Of a DNA stretch of 64,000 nt, positions 1 through 8,775 are shown piece after piece. Below the pieces are notes generated by a model, which saw only the letters and a program-made list of their open reading frames with translations, did no database searches and was not told where the DNA came from. The translations under genes were made by a program, and so were the position numbers. The number at the start of each line of letters is the position of its first letter. The first letter of the stretch is position 1. The stretch is from Chryseobacterium sp. SN22 (GTDB lineage Bacteria; Bacteroidota; Bacteroidia; Flavobacteriales; Weeksellaceae), in the NCBI RefSeq assembly GCF_008329705.1, contig NZ_VTSX01000016.1:62001-126000 (forward strand). The letters are read 5' to 3'.

Positions 1-185
1 GACTGATTTACTGCAATGACAAATAAAATGTTTTCAATAAAGGATGCTGTAATCTCATTTAAAAACACTGCATTTTTCGGTGAAGTTTATACTGAGTTTT
101 TCAAAGCACCTTTATAGACTTAAAAAACACTTAGTAGTAAAAAAATCTTTGCCAACTTTGCGTTGAAATTAATATTTTAAAAACG
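1..185. other. Non-coding 5' edge of window
   Basis: No gene that I can support. A 33-codon ORF (16-117, plus) starts at an ATG just after an in-frame stop and has no recognisable product. The stretch at 148-170 contains a 'ctttgccaactttgcgtt'-like tract of the kind often seen in flavobacterial spacers. The terminator of the minus-strand esterase probably reaches into this region. Confidence 0.4.
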
Positions 186-899
186 TTAAGAGAAAAATGA
201 CCCGATAAAAGTCGGGAACACCATTCTCCATAGGGGCCAGTCGTGGCTGATCCATTTCTTTTCATCATACCAGAAGTCAATTCCTTTGGAAGACAGGATT
301 TCTGCCATTTCTTCATTTTTATCTCTGCAGATATCCTGATCGGAGGTGCTCAGAACGATGTGCATGTGTTTGTATTTCCAGGCTTCATCATTCATTACGA
401 ATTCCCTCGGACAATTAAAGTACACCAGATCATCAGAATAACCATCCATAAAATTCCTGATGCTGAAAGCTCCCGAAAGACAGAATAAATGAGACACGAC
501 ATCCGGAAACCGAAAGGCAAAATTAGCAGCATGATACCCTCCGAAACTGGCTCCGGCCACGGCAATACGGTGGGTATGATGGAGTTTCTGGATATAAGGC
601 ACAAATTCCTTAAGCAGGAACTGCATATATTTTTCGTAATTCCTGATTCTCTGCTGTGGCGGAATGCTTTCGTCATAAAAGCTCCAGCTGTCGATCGTCT
701 GGATATTGTAAAGCTTTACCTTTCCCTGTTCGACAAACCAGTTGATGCTTCCGTTCAGCTGAAAATCGTGGTTTTGGGTATAAAGCCCCTGTGAAGTCGG
801 GAACATAATGATCGGATAGCCGTAATGTCCTGTTACCTCAACTTTGATGTTGGTTCCTAAGATATGTGAATAGTAATCGGTATGTTCTATTTTCGGCAT
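186..899 (-). CDS. Esterase family protein (alpha/beta hydrolase, esterase-D-like)
   Basis: A 237-aa cytoplasmic alpha/beta hydrolase of the putative esterase (esterase D/enterochelin-esterase-like) type. The nucleophile elbow is GASFGG with Ser118. Candidate acid residues are Asp187/Asp189 in STSDQD, and the likely catalytic His is His219 in WISHDW. There is no signal peptide or membrane segment, and the length suits a single-domain esterase. It is the last gene of a minus-strand run (esterase, M17 peptidase, ATP-grasp, esterase). A 116-bp gap separates it from the ATP-grasp gene, so it may have its own promoter or be read through. A short GC hairpin followed by T residues overlaps its final codons. 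The fold is clear; the substrate is unknown. A role with the neighbouring ligase and peptidase is inference. Confidence 0.85.
   Translation of the reverse strand: MPKIEHTDYYSHILGTNIKVEVTGHYGYPIIMFPTSQGLYTQNHDFQLNGSINWFVEQGKVKLYNIQTIDSWSFYDESIPPQQRIRNYEKYMQFLLKEFVPYIQKLHHTHRIAVAGASFGGYHAANFAFRFPDVVSHLFCLSGAFSIRNFMDGYSDDLVYFNCPREFVMNDEAWKYKHMHIVLSTSDQDICRDKNEEMAEILSSKGIDFWYDEKKWISHDWPLWRMVFPTFIGSFFS
190..217 (-). terminator. Possible terminator overlapping the esterase 3' end
   Basis: On the minus strand CCCGA (216-212) pairs with TCGGG (205-201) and is followed by a T-rich tract (196-192). The stem lies inside the last codons of the esterase gene. It is only five base pairs, so confidence is low. 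Confidence 0.4.
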
Positions 900-1015
900 T
901 TTTGTTATTTGGATTTAAAAGGTTCTAAAACCTTTGATTGCTGTTGTTTAATAGATGGCAAAACTTAAAAATGAAACCGGCTTCTGTTGTTTCCGGGATA
1001 TTCGTATTTGAAAAG

Positions 1016-2227
1016 TTATGAGGTGGGCTTATCTTTCGGAGGAAGAATATTCAACATTTTAGCCTGGATTTTTTCAGTGGCTTTGTCCAGCCGTTCCTGT
1101 ATGATATCCGCATCCTTGGATTTGTAGACGATGCCCACATGATAATCAATCGGCAGGAATCTTACAGCTTCTTCACATTCAAATATGCTGTAATCAGGAT
1201 GCTGATCTTTGATCAGTGCAACGATCAGTCCTGAATAGTACCCGGTTGGTCTTGAAACTTTATAATCTTTCTTTCTCAGCAGGGCATCTTCAATTTTAGC
1301 CCATTCCCGCCAGATGTTAATGCTGCTCGAAGCTTCTACCAGATCGGGGATATGCGCGCCACCCACCCGTGATGACGTTTCTAGAAAATAATATTTTCCG
1401 TTTTCTTTGCTTCTGATAAATTCGGTGTGGGTAGCACCGTTCATCAGTCCGAAATTGGAAAGAACGCTGGCGTTGGACTTTTCCAGTGCCTGAAATTCAT
1501 CTGAATACCGGCCCAGAGTTTTGGTTCTGAAAACGCCGCCTTCGTGGGAAACCTGCATCGGTGGAGCAAGATATTTTGAAGCGGAGGTAAAAACGATTTT
1601 TTTGTTGAAGGTAAGGCTGTCTACATGATAGACATCACCGGGTTTAAAGCTTTCCAGCAGGAAAAGGTGACGCTCTTCTCCCAAATTATTAAGAGCTTCC
1701 CAAAGCTCGTCTTTGGAAGTCAGCTTTCTGATTCCTGAGGCAGAAGCTTCTGAGCGTGGTTTCAGAACCCAGGGCGCAGGAACCGTATCGACAAAGGCAT
1801 TGACCTCATCATTGTTGAAAACAGCGGTAAACTCAGGAACATTGATGCCGGAATCTTTTGCCTTCTGGCGCATTGCCAGCTTGTCTCTGAAATAGCGGTG
1901 CGTTGTCTGTCCCATTCCCGGGATCCTGAAGGTTTCACGGATAAGTGCAGCTTTCTCTACATCATAATCATCGAGGGCAATTACAGCATGTATTTTCCTA
2001 GTTTGCATCAGATAAGAAAATCCCTGAACGAGATGATCGAGGTTCCATACCGACGGTTTTATTTCAGGCATGTAGAATACCTCGTCGATGGCATGCCAGG
2101 GCCAGTTTTTCTCTTTAAGATTCTCAGATGTTATCAGGATGACTTTATTACCGAGTTTTTTCATTTCATCCATGAAATCGTAACCCTTGTAATAGCATGA
2201 GATACACACTATAGTTTTCTCCTCCAT
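1016..2227 (-). CDS. ATP-grasp domain ligase
   Basis: A 403-aa protein of the carboxylate-amine ligase (ATP-grasp) superfamily. An N-terminal pre-ATP-grasp Rossmann-like part (about 1-110) is followed by the ATP-binding region with Lys156 in WVLKPRSEASASG. The metal-binding strand contains Glu269 (HTEF) and Glu283/Arg287 (FLETSSRVGGAH). Family members ligate a carboxylate to an amine or thiol through an acylphosphate, but neither substrate can be read from the sequence. Upstream on the minus strand lies a TATTTTTG promoter element (2264-2257), so it can be transcribed apart from the M17 gene 140 bp upstream. Flanking by an aminopeptidase and two esterases suggests metabolism of a peptide- or ester-like small molecule; that is inference. 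Confidence 0.85.
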   Translation of the reverse strand: MEEKTIVCISCYYKGYDFMDEMKKLGNKVILITSENLKEKNWPWHAIDEVFYMPEIKPSVWNLDHLVQGFSYLMQTRKIHAVIALDDYDVEKAALIRETFRIPGMGQTTHRYFRDKLAMRQKAKDSGINVPEFTAVFNNDEVNAFVDTVPAPWVLKPRSEASASGIRKLTSKDELWEALNNLGEERHLFLLESFKPGDVYHVDSLTFNKKIVFTSASKYLAPPMQVSHEGGVFRTKTLGRYSDEFQALEKSNASVLSNFGLMNGATHTEFIRSKENGKYYFLETSSRVGGAHIPDLVEASSSINIWREWAKIEDALLRKKDYKVSRPTGYYSGLIVALIKDQHPDYSIFECEEAVRFLPIDYHVGIVYKSKDADIIQERLDKATEKIQAKMLNILPPKDKPTS

Positions 2228-2256
2228 ATAATGTTTTTAGTTTTTTGGTGGATTTT

Positions 2257-2264
2257 CAAAAATA
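2257..2264 (-). promoter_or_regulatory. Bacteroidota -7 element before the ATP-grasp gene
   Basis: The minus strand reads TATTTTTG, a match to TAnnTTTG, about 30 bp before the start codon. No convincing TTG -33 element is visible. Confidence 0.5.
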
Positions 2265-2367
2265 AAAATGATTTTTTATTAATTATTCAGTATTAAAAAT
2301 AAACATATCATGCACTTTTGAAAATGCTATATCAATTATACAGAGAATTTTTGTAATAAACTAATTT

Positions 2368-3783
2368 TTAGTGATAATTTTCGATTAAATCTGCCAGCAG
2401 CTGCACGCCAAATCCGGTTGCCGCTTTTTCTTTTGCATAGCCTACACTTCCGAAAGCAACTCCGGCAATATCCAGATGGGCCCACTTCGGATGGTTTTCA
2501 ATAAACTGTTCCAGAAATTTTGCCGCTATGATACAGTCTCCAATTGGCTTTATGGAAATATTTTTAAGGTCGGCGACATCAGACTGTATATCGTCTTTCC
2601 AGATGTCCCACAGCGGCAGGTTCCAGAGGCGCTGATTAGTCCTGTCGCCGGTTTTCAGCAGAAGGTTTTTTAGTTCTTCATTGTTTGAAAACATTGCCCC
2701 GCAGGTATCGCCGAACATCCGTACCGAGCTTCCCGTTAAGGTGGCAAGATCAATCAGGAAATCGGTTTTAAAATTTTTCGCCAGGTAAGAAAGTCCGTCT
2801 GCCAGGATCATCCGGCCTTCCGCATCGGTGTTTAAGACCTCGATAGTTTTTCCGTTGTAAGCGGTAATCACATCGCTTGGAAGAAAAGCTTTCTCGGAAA
2901 TGGCATTGTCGGTGATCGGCAAAACCGCTACAATATTTACCGGAAGCTGCATTTCCGCAGCGTAAATCAGTGTTCCCAGAACAGCTGTTGCACCGCCCAT
3001 ATCCGATTTCATATAATGCATATTATCCGGATTTTTTAAAGACACGCCTCCCGTGTCAAACAGAACACATTTTCCTACCAGCCCGAAGGTTTTAGCGCTT
3101 TTAACGGTCGTTTTATATTCCAGAATGGTAAAGGCTGCATCGTATGCACTTCCCTGATTAACGGATAGATAAGCTCCCAAGCCGAGTTCCTCACATTTCT
3201 TTCTGTTAAATGCCGTATATCTGATATCATATTTTTTAGCTAAATTTTTCAGATACAAACTGAAGATATCCGGTTTTTTAAGGTTGGCCGGTTTGTTCAG
3301 CCATTCCTGACAGGCGGCCTGCCCGTTGCTGATGGCTTCGGTTTTTTTACCGATATAGTCTAACTTTTTCTGGCTTAAATTTTCAAAATGCAGCTCTAAT
3401 TTAGGGTTCCAGAAAGCGTGGTTTTTTTCGAAAGGGTATTGGTAAGTCCCGGCCAGCAGGCCTTTTATAAATTCTTCAAACTGCCTTTCGTTCATAAAGT
3501 CCGCCAGCAGCAGGGTCGGTACTGCCTGCACTTTCTCTTTGTAAGTCTGGGAAAATTTCACTGCTACCTGCTGGATTTCAAAATTCTGAAGATCCGGTTT
3601 TCCCAGGCCGATAAAGTAAGCAGTTCCTTCCTCATGGACATGGATAAAGACTTCATGCCTCTTCCCGGTAAAAAAAGCGGAAATGCTTTTGTGGAAATTT
3701 CTGTCGGATTTCGCCCAATCTTCTTCCGTAAAAAGATGAAATACCTGGGTATAATTTTTATTTTTTTTGTTGATGAGCTTCAT
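2368..3783 (-). CDS. Leucyl aminopeptidase family protein (M17)
   Basis: A 471-aa cytosolic M17 metalloaminopeptidase, expected to remove N-terminal residues from peptides with two metal ions. The C-terminal catalytic domain holds the full set of signature residues: Lys238 and Asp243 (VGKCVLFDTGG), Lys250, Asp261 (KSDMGG), and Asp320/Glu322/Arg324 in NTDAEGR. The first 150 residues are the less conserved N-terminal domain. The family normally has GKG where this has GKC, a minor change. Its start is 4 bp downstream of the stop of the CBM48 esterase gene, so the two are almost certainly co-transcribed. Flavobacterial genomes often carry more than one M17 enzyme, so I do not assign pepA. Confidence 0.93.
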   Translation of the reverse strand: MKLINKKNKNYTQVFHLFTEEDWAKSDRNFHKSISAFFTGKRHEVFIHVHEEGTAYFIGLGKPDLQNFEIQQVAVKFSQTYKEKVQAVPTLLLADFMNERQFEEFIKGLLAGTYQYPFEKNHAFWNPKLELHFENLSQKKLDYIGKKTEAISNGQAACQEWLNKPANLKKPDIFSLYLKNLAKKYDIRYTAFNRKKCEELGLGAYLSVNQGSAYDAAFTILEYKTTVKSAKTFGLVGKCVLFDTGGVSLKNPDNMHYMKSDMGGATAVLGTLIYAAEMQLPVNIVAVLPITDNAISEKAFLPSDVITAYNGKTIEVLNTDAEGRMILADGLSYLAKNFKTDFLIDLATLTGSSVRMFGDTCGAMFSNNEELKNLLLKTGDRTNQRLWNLPLWDIWKDDIQSDVADLKNISIKPIGDCIIAAKFLEQFIENHPKWAHLDIAGVAFGSVGYAKEKAATGFGVQLLADLIENYH

Positions 3784-3787
3784 GATA

Positions 3788-4909
3788 TTAATTTTTAATG
3801 CTGTCCTGCTTTGGTTTTACCTCTACAGGGTTTTCAATATTGTTGTAATATAACCATTCGATGGCTCTCGGGAATTCCTGGGACCAGTAGAATTCACTGT
3901 GGGTGCCTTCCGGATTGATGCTGGTCCTTATTTCAAAATCGAAAAGACGGTTCTCTTCCCAGCGTTTCAGAGATTCTTCAAAGGTGTGGATTCGCTTTAC
4001 CATTTTAGAACCTTCCTGCCCGCCGCCGTAAAGATAAATTTTCGTTTTAAAGGGAACCCTGAAATTCATCATCGGGAAATTATTGTTCGGTTCCACCCAA
4101 AGTGAGGGAGAGAAAATCAAAAGCTTGGAATAGACTTCAGGATAAAGAAAACCGCTGTAAATACTAATCAGGGCACCGAGGGAACTTCCGCCTATCCCTG
4201 TATGCTCGCGGTCTTTTCTGGTGCGGTAGTTCCGGTCTACGAAAGGTTTTAAAGTATCTGTGATGAAACGGATGTATTTCTTTCCTTCCGAACCGTTGGC
4301 CACATGATCATTGTCAAAGATGTATTCTTTGATCCGGTCTTCGCTTCCATGCTCAATGGCAATAATGATGACCTCGCCGCGTCCGTATTCCGAAAGTACG
4401 GAAAGCTTTTTATCAATTTCCCAGTTTCCGTAATCGCTGCCTTCATTAAACAGGTTTTGTGCATCCTGCAGATAAAGCACGGGATAACTCTTGTCGGAAA
4501 TATGATAATCATAGGGTAGAAGAGCCCATATTTTTCGGTAGCGGTCCAGCTGCGGAATATAAAATTTCTCCGAAATTATTTCGACAATAGGGAAGTATTC
4601 ATCCTTAAACGGTCCCCAGTTTAGTCTCCATTTATCTACCGTGTCAGAAATGGTTCCTGAGGATTTCAACACTTTCCGGTTCGGGGTAATATTTCCGTGA
4701 TGATCCAGTTCTACGTTTTCCCAACCGCCTTTGGTGAATTTATATTCCACAAGACCAGGCAGCAGCTGATCGTCAATTTCAATGGAATAATGCCGGGCAT
4801 CTTTTGAGCTGAGCCGAAAACGCTGATCCCTGGGATTCCAGCCATTGAAATTCCCGGTAACGTAAATAATTCGTTCATCCTGTTCTGCGGTATAAAGTTC
4901 AAACTTCAT
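3788..4909 (-). CDS. Esterase with N-terminal CBM48/early-set-like domain
   Basis: A 373-aa protein with two parts. Residues 1-95 resemble the CBM48/E-set fold of glycogen-active enzymes (VTGNFNGWNPRD near 17-28; GLVEYKF near 52). Residues about 105-355 are an esterase-D/enterochelin-esterase-like alpha/beta hydrolase with nucleophile Ser243 in GGSSLG and a likely catalytic His in EGTHSEFYW near the C-terminus. No signal peptide, so probably cytoplasmic. It is the first gene of the minus-strand run and is divergent from glgB, 218 bp away. CBM48 domains bind alpha-glucans, so a glycogen-linked role is tempting but unproven: E-set domains also occur on esterases with other substrates. Confidence 0.85.
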   Translation of the reverse strand: MKFELYTAEQDERIIYVTGNFNGWNPRDQRFRLSSKDARHYSIEIDDQLLPGLVEYKFTKGGWENVELDHHGNITPNRKVLKSSGTISDTVDKWRLNWGPFKDEYFPIVEIISEKFYIPQLDRYRKIWALLPYDYHISDKSYPVLYLQDAQNLFNEGSDYGNWEIDKKLSVLSEYGRGEVIIIAIEHGSEDRIKEYIFDNDHVANGSEGKKYIRFITDTLKPFVDRNYRTRKDREHTGIGGSSLGALISIYSGFLYPEVYSKLLIFSPSLWVEPNNNFPMMNFRVPFKTKIYLYGGGQEGSKMVKRIHTFEESLKRWEENRLFDFEIRTSINPEGTHSEFYWSQEFPRAIEWLYYNNIENPVEVKPKQDSIKN

Positions 4910-5003
4910 CAGTATCTCTGCTAAATTTTAAAGGATAAATTTATAAAAAATCTTTTTACCGCAAATAATTTCCTGAATCAAGGAATTACTGGCTGAAAAG
5001 CTT

Positions 5004-5011
5004 TATATTTG
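5004..5011 (+). promoter_or_regulatory. Promoter element for glgB
   Basis: TATATTTG matches TAnnTTTG, 117 bp before the glgB start codon, implying a leader of roughly 110 nt. A weaker match lies near 5064-5071 (one or two mismatches). Confidence 0.45.
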
Positions 5012-5127
5012 ATAGAAACTAGCATTAGAGGCAGGTTAACATAATAATTAATTCACTTATAATTAATATTTGTTGTCGGTATTTTCCGTAGTTTCAGAAA
5101 AAAATATAAAATTAAATTAAAACCGTA

Positions 5128-7119
5128 ATGAATTCGGTTAAAACATACACTCTATTTACAGATCAGGACATTTATCTTTTCAGAGAAGGTAAGCATTATA
5201 AACTTTATGACAAATTTGGGGCACACTCAGCTGAAAAAGATGGAGTGCAGGGCATTTACTTTTCAGTTTGGGCGCCTAACGCCAAAAAAGTTTCGGTACT
5301 CGGCAATTTTAACAACTGGAATCATAAAGATCATATTTTATTTCCCCGCTGGGATGGTTCCGGAATTTGGGAAGGCTTCATTGCCGGCCTTACCTGGGGA
5401 ACGCTGTACAAGTATGCCATTGAGACCTCTCACGGTAAAATTCTGGAAAAAAGCGACCCCTACGCCTTAAGCTGGGAGCAGAATCTCCAGGCAGCCTCAC
5501 TCGTTTCCACTACCTGGTACGATTGGGAGGATAAAGAATGGATGGACACCCGCTGGAAAAAAAATACCCTGAAGGCTCCCATTTCCGTCTACGAGATGCA
5601 CGTCGGATCATGGATGCGGGATGCACACAATCCGGAGAAATTTCTGAATTACCGTGATCTTGCTGCAGAACTTATTCCCTATCTGAAGGAAATGGCTTTT
5701 ACGCATGTCGAATTTATGCCTTTAATGGAATACCCGTATGATCCGAGCTGGGGCTATCAGATTACCGGTTTTTATGCCGCAACTTCGCGCTTCGGTTCGC
5801 CGCAGGATCTGATGTTTCTGATTGACGAACTTCACCGGAATGGCATCGGGGTAATTTTAGACTGGGTGCCTTCGCACTTTCCGGGTGATGCCAACGGTCT
5901 GCACAGGTTCGACGGTTCTTATTTGTATGAACATGAGGATCCGCGAAAAGGCTTTCATCCTGACTGGAAGTCCTATATTTTCAACTATGGGAGAAACGAA
6001 GTGAAATCTTTTCTGATTTCCAATGCGATGTTCTGGCTGGAACGATATCATGCCGACGGATTGCGGGTAGATGCGGTAACTTCCATGCTTCATCTGGATT
6101 ATTCCCGGAACGAAGGAGAATGGGAACCGAACATCTATGGCGGAAACGTCAACCTGGAGGCCAAAGCTTTCCTTCAGGAATTCAATACCGCAGTATATAA
6201 AGAATTCGGTGATAACATCATCACCATTGCAGAAGAAAGCTCCGACTTTCCGATGCTTACCAAACCTGTTCATAACGGCGGCGTAGGTTTCGGAATGAAA
6301 TGGATGATGGGCTGGATGCACGATACGCTTGCTTATTTTAAGGAAGACCCCATCGACAGAAAATTTTTCCATCATAAGCTAACCTTTGCTTCCATGTATA
6401 TGTATAATGAGAATTACATGATGCCGCTGTCTCACGATGAAGTGGTACATGGAAAAGCCAGTCTCATCTACAAAATGAAAGGTGATGAATGGCAGAAATT
6501 CGCCAATCTCCGCGCGCTGTACGTCTACATGTTTACGCACCCGGGGGCAAAACTGCTTTTTATGGGCGATGAATTCGGACAGACCGGCGAATGGAATTTC
6601 AAGAAAAGCCTTGATTGGCATCTGCTGAATTTTCCTGTTCACAAAGGATTGCAGACCTTGGTAAAAGAACTGAACCGCCTTTACCGCAAAGAAACGGCTT
6701 TTTATGAAAACCAGTTCAGCCCGGAAGGTTTTGAATGGATCGAAGCAGATGATACGGACAATTCGGTGTACGTTTATTTGAGAAAAGGAAAAAAGAAAGA
6801 GGATGTCCTCATGGTTATTCTGAATTTAACACCAAGGGTTTTGGATTATAAGATCGGTGTCGATTCAGAGAGTCGGTGGGAGACTGTTTTCAATTCCGAT
6901 GACGAAAAGTATGCAGGCAGCGGCGTTGAACCCGATATTTTCAGGGAGGATCAGGAAGAATACAAAAACTATCAGAAGTCGATCAGCATTAAACTGCCAC
7001 CGTTGGCCGGGGTAATTTTAAAAAGGAAAGAAAAGAATATAAGCAAAACGGAAGCAAGAAAAATAAAAGATAAGAAAGGTGATTCCGATACTAAACGATC
7101 CAGAAAGAAAATGCGATGA
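5128..7119 (+). CDS. glgB: 1,4-alpha-glucan branching enzyme
   Basis: A 663-aa GH13 branching enzyme that cuts alpha-1,4 glucan chains and re-joins them as alpha-1,6 branches in glycogen. An N-terminal CBM48 lies at about 30-120 (SVWAPNAKKV, LGNFNNWN). The catalytic barrel carries the nucleophile Asp315 (GLRVDAV), the acid Glu369 (IAEES) and His436-Asp437 (LSHDEVVHGK). A C-terminal all-beta domain follows, then a strongly basic tail of about 25 residues rich in Lys/Arg, which is an unusual extension. It opens the glgB-glgA-glgC run, with 152 bp to glgA and a second possible promoter between them. The function is confident. Confidence 0.97.
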   Translation: MNSVKTYTLFTDQDIYLFREGKHYKLYDKFGAHSAEKDGVQGIYFSVWAPNAKKVSVLGNFNNWNHKDHILFPRWDGSGIWEGFIAGLTWGTLYKYAIETSHGKILEKSDPYALSWEQNLQAASLVSTTWYDWEDKEWMDTRWKKNTLKAPISVYEMHVGSWMRDAHNPEKFLNYRDLAAELIPYLKEMAFTHVEFMPLMEYPYDPSWGYQITGFYAATSRFGSPQDLMFLIDELHRNGIGVILDWVPSHFPGDANGLHRFDGSYLYEHEDPRKGFHPDWKSYIFNYGRNEVKSFLISNAMFWLERYHADGLRVDAVTSMLHLDYSRNEGEWEPNIYGGNVNLEAKAFLQEFNTAVYKEFGDNIITIAEESSDFPMLTKPVHNGGVGFGMKWMMGWMHDTLAYFKEDPIDRKFFHHKLTFASMYMYNENYMMPLSHDEVVHGKASLIYKMKGDEWQKFANLRALYVYMFTHPGAKLLFMGDEFGQTGEWNFKKSLDWHLLNFPVHKGLQTLVKELNRLYRKETAFYENQFSPEGFEWIEADDTDNSVYVYLRKGKKKEDVLMVILNLTPRVLDYKIGVDSESRWETVFNSDDEKYAGSGVEPDIFREDQEEYKNYQKSISIKLPPLAGVILKRKEKNISKTEARKIKDKKGDSDTKRSRKKMR

Positions 7120-7189
7120 TCTTAAAAAGTTTCTGGAAAGGATAATTTGATAAGTTTATGTTGGAATACACAGAAAATGGCTGTGCTTT

Positions 7190-7197
7190 TATATTTG
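7190..7197 (+). promoter_or_regulatory. Possible internal promoter before glgA
   Basis: TATATTTG (TAnnTTTG consensus) lies 75 bp before the glgA start. The nearest upstream TTG is 26 bp away, longer than the usual 18-20 spacing, so this is tentative. Confidence 0.4.
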
Positions 7198-7271
7198 AGC
7201 TGCATCCCTTTAACAGTAAAAAAACAAGTAAAAAAACTTCAGAATAGTAAACAATAAATGACAGCAAGAAT

Positions 7272-8678
7272 ATGACAGTATTTCATATCAGCACGGAATG
7301 TTATCCGGTAGCAAAAGTTGGCGGCCTGGCCGATGTAGTGGGAGCTTTGCCGAAATATCAGAATAAAATTAAAGGGGTTGATGCGAAGGTGGTTATGCCC
7401 TGGTATAACAAATCTTTTGTTCACGACCACGAGTTTGACATAGTTTTTGATGGGTTCATCCACCAGGGGCCAAATATGCTGCAGGTACAGGTTTTAAAGG
7501 AAAAATCGGATGTGCTGGGGTTTGAATTGTATATGGTAAGAATCCCCGGATTGCTGGACCGTGATAATCCTTACGGTTATCAGGACGAAAACTTTCAGTT
7601 CATCGGTTTTCAGCACGGCGTTCTTCACTGGCTCAGTGCCATGCAGATCCGCCCGGACGTTTTGCACTGCCATGATTATCATACAGGACTGATTCCATTT
7701 ATGGTAGAACACTGCCCGGAATTTTCTTTTTTAAAAGGTGTGAAAACCATTGCTACCATTCACAACGGAGAATACCAGGGAATGATGAGTTGGGAAATGG
7801 CCAATTATATCCCGTCGTTCGACCGGTACAAATGGGGACTGATGGATTGGGAAGGGCTGATTAATCCTTTGGCCAGTATGATTAAATGTTCCCACGCTTT
7901 CACCACGGTTTCCCAGGGATATATGGAAGAGCTTTTTGTAAGCTTCCGAGGACTGGAAAGCCTGGTGCGCGAAGAGTTTGGAAAGGCCTACGGGATTATC
8001 AACGGGATCGACACGGAAGTCTGGAATCCGGAAACCGATCCGATGCTGGATTTTAATTTTAACAATAAAAATGCTGTAGCGCTGAAGAAAAAGAATAAAG
8101 AAAAGCTCTGCAAAGAATATGGCCTAAGGCCGGAACTGCCTTTGTTTGCCTTTATCGGAAGGTTTGCTACGGAAAAGGGGGCAGATTTCCTTCCGGATGT
8201 TGTCTGGAGAAGCATCACACAGACTCACGGCGCTTTAAACCTCATGATTTTGGGATCCGGAAATGCCTATATCGAAAATAAGCTGAAAGAGTACGATTAT
8301 ATTTACAGCAATTTTGCGCTGGACCTCGGATATAAGGAACATCTTTCGCATAAAATATATGCTTCGGCGGACTTTTTGCTGATGCCATCGAGAGTTGAGC
8401 CCTGCGGACTGAACCAAATGTATTCCATGAGATATGGTACGGTTCCTATCGTAAGATATACGGGAGGATTGCGGGATACGGTAAATGATATTTCGACAGG
8501 CGGAGCAGGATTGAATTTTATTTTCCCGGGAGTAGATGATATTCTTCGTGCCATGAACAGGGCCCTGATGATTTACAATCAGAAAGGAACAATGGAAAAC
8601 CTGATTCATGCCAATATGAATTTCGATTTTTCATGGGAAACCTCGGCGGAAAAATATATAAACCTGTATAGGAACTGA
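7272..8678 (+). CDS. glgA: Glycogen synthase (GT5)
   Basis: A 468-aa GT-B glycosyltransferase that extends alpha-1,4-glucan, presumably from the ADP-glucose made by the GlgC two reading frames downstream. The N-terminal family motif KVGGLADVVGALPK (residues 15-28) contacts the nucleotide sugar in this family. The C-terminal half has IGRFATEKG and the nucleotide-binding stretch SRVEPCGLNQMYSMRYG near residues 372-388. The length is typical. It lies in the glgB-glgA-glgC run with 97 bp to glgC. Synthesis and branching are adjacent, but no degradation gene (glgP, glgX) is in the window. Confidence 0.96.
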   Translation: MTVFHISTECYPVAKVGGLADVVGALPKYQNKIKGVDAKVVMPWYNKSFVHDHEFDIVFDGFIHQGPNMLQVQVLKEKSDVLGFELYMVRIPGLLDRDNPYGYQDENFQFIGFQHGVLHWLSAMQIRPDVLHCHDYHTGLIPFMVEHCPEFSFLKGVKTIATIHNGEYQGMMSWEMANYIPSFDRYKWGLMDWEGLINPLASMIKCSHAFTTVSQGYMEELFVSFRGLESLVREEFGKAYGIINGIDTEVWNPETDPMLDFNFNNKNAVALKKKNKEKLCKEYGLRPELPLFAFIGRFATEKGADFLPDVVWRSITQTHGALNLMILGSGNAYIENKLKEYDYIYSNFALDLGYKEHLSHKIYASADFLLMPSRVEPCGLNQMYSMRYGTVPIVRYTGGLRDTVNDISTGGAGLNFIFPGVDDILRAMNRALMIYNQKGTMENLIHANMNFDFSWETSAEKYINLYRN

Positions 8679-8775
8679 TACATTATACCATTGAAAACTT
8701 AGTTTCTATTCAGCCTGTGAATACCTGATGCCGCTTAGAAATTAGAATTATAAGAATTAAAAAATAAATGTACAT

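Noticed and set aside
16..117. 33-codon ORF on the plus strand at the left edge
   Set aside because: An in-frame stop lies just before its ATG, there is no recognisable domain, and length gives no statistical support.
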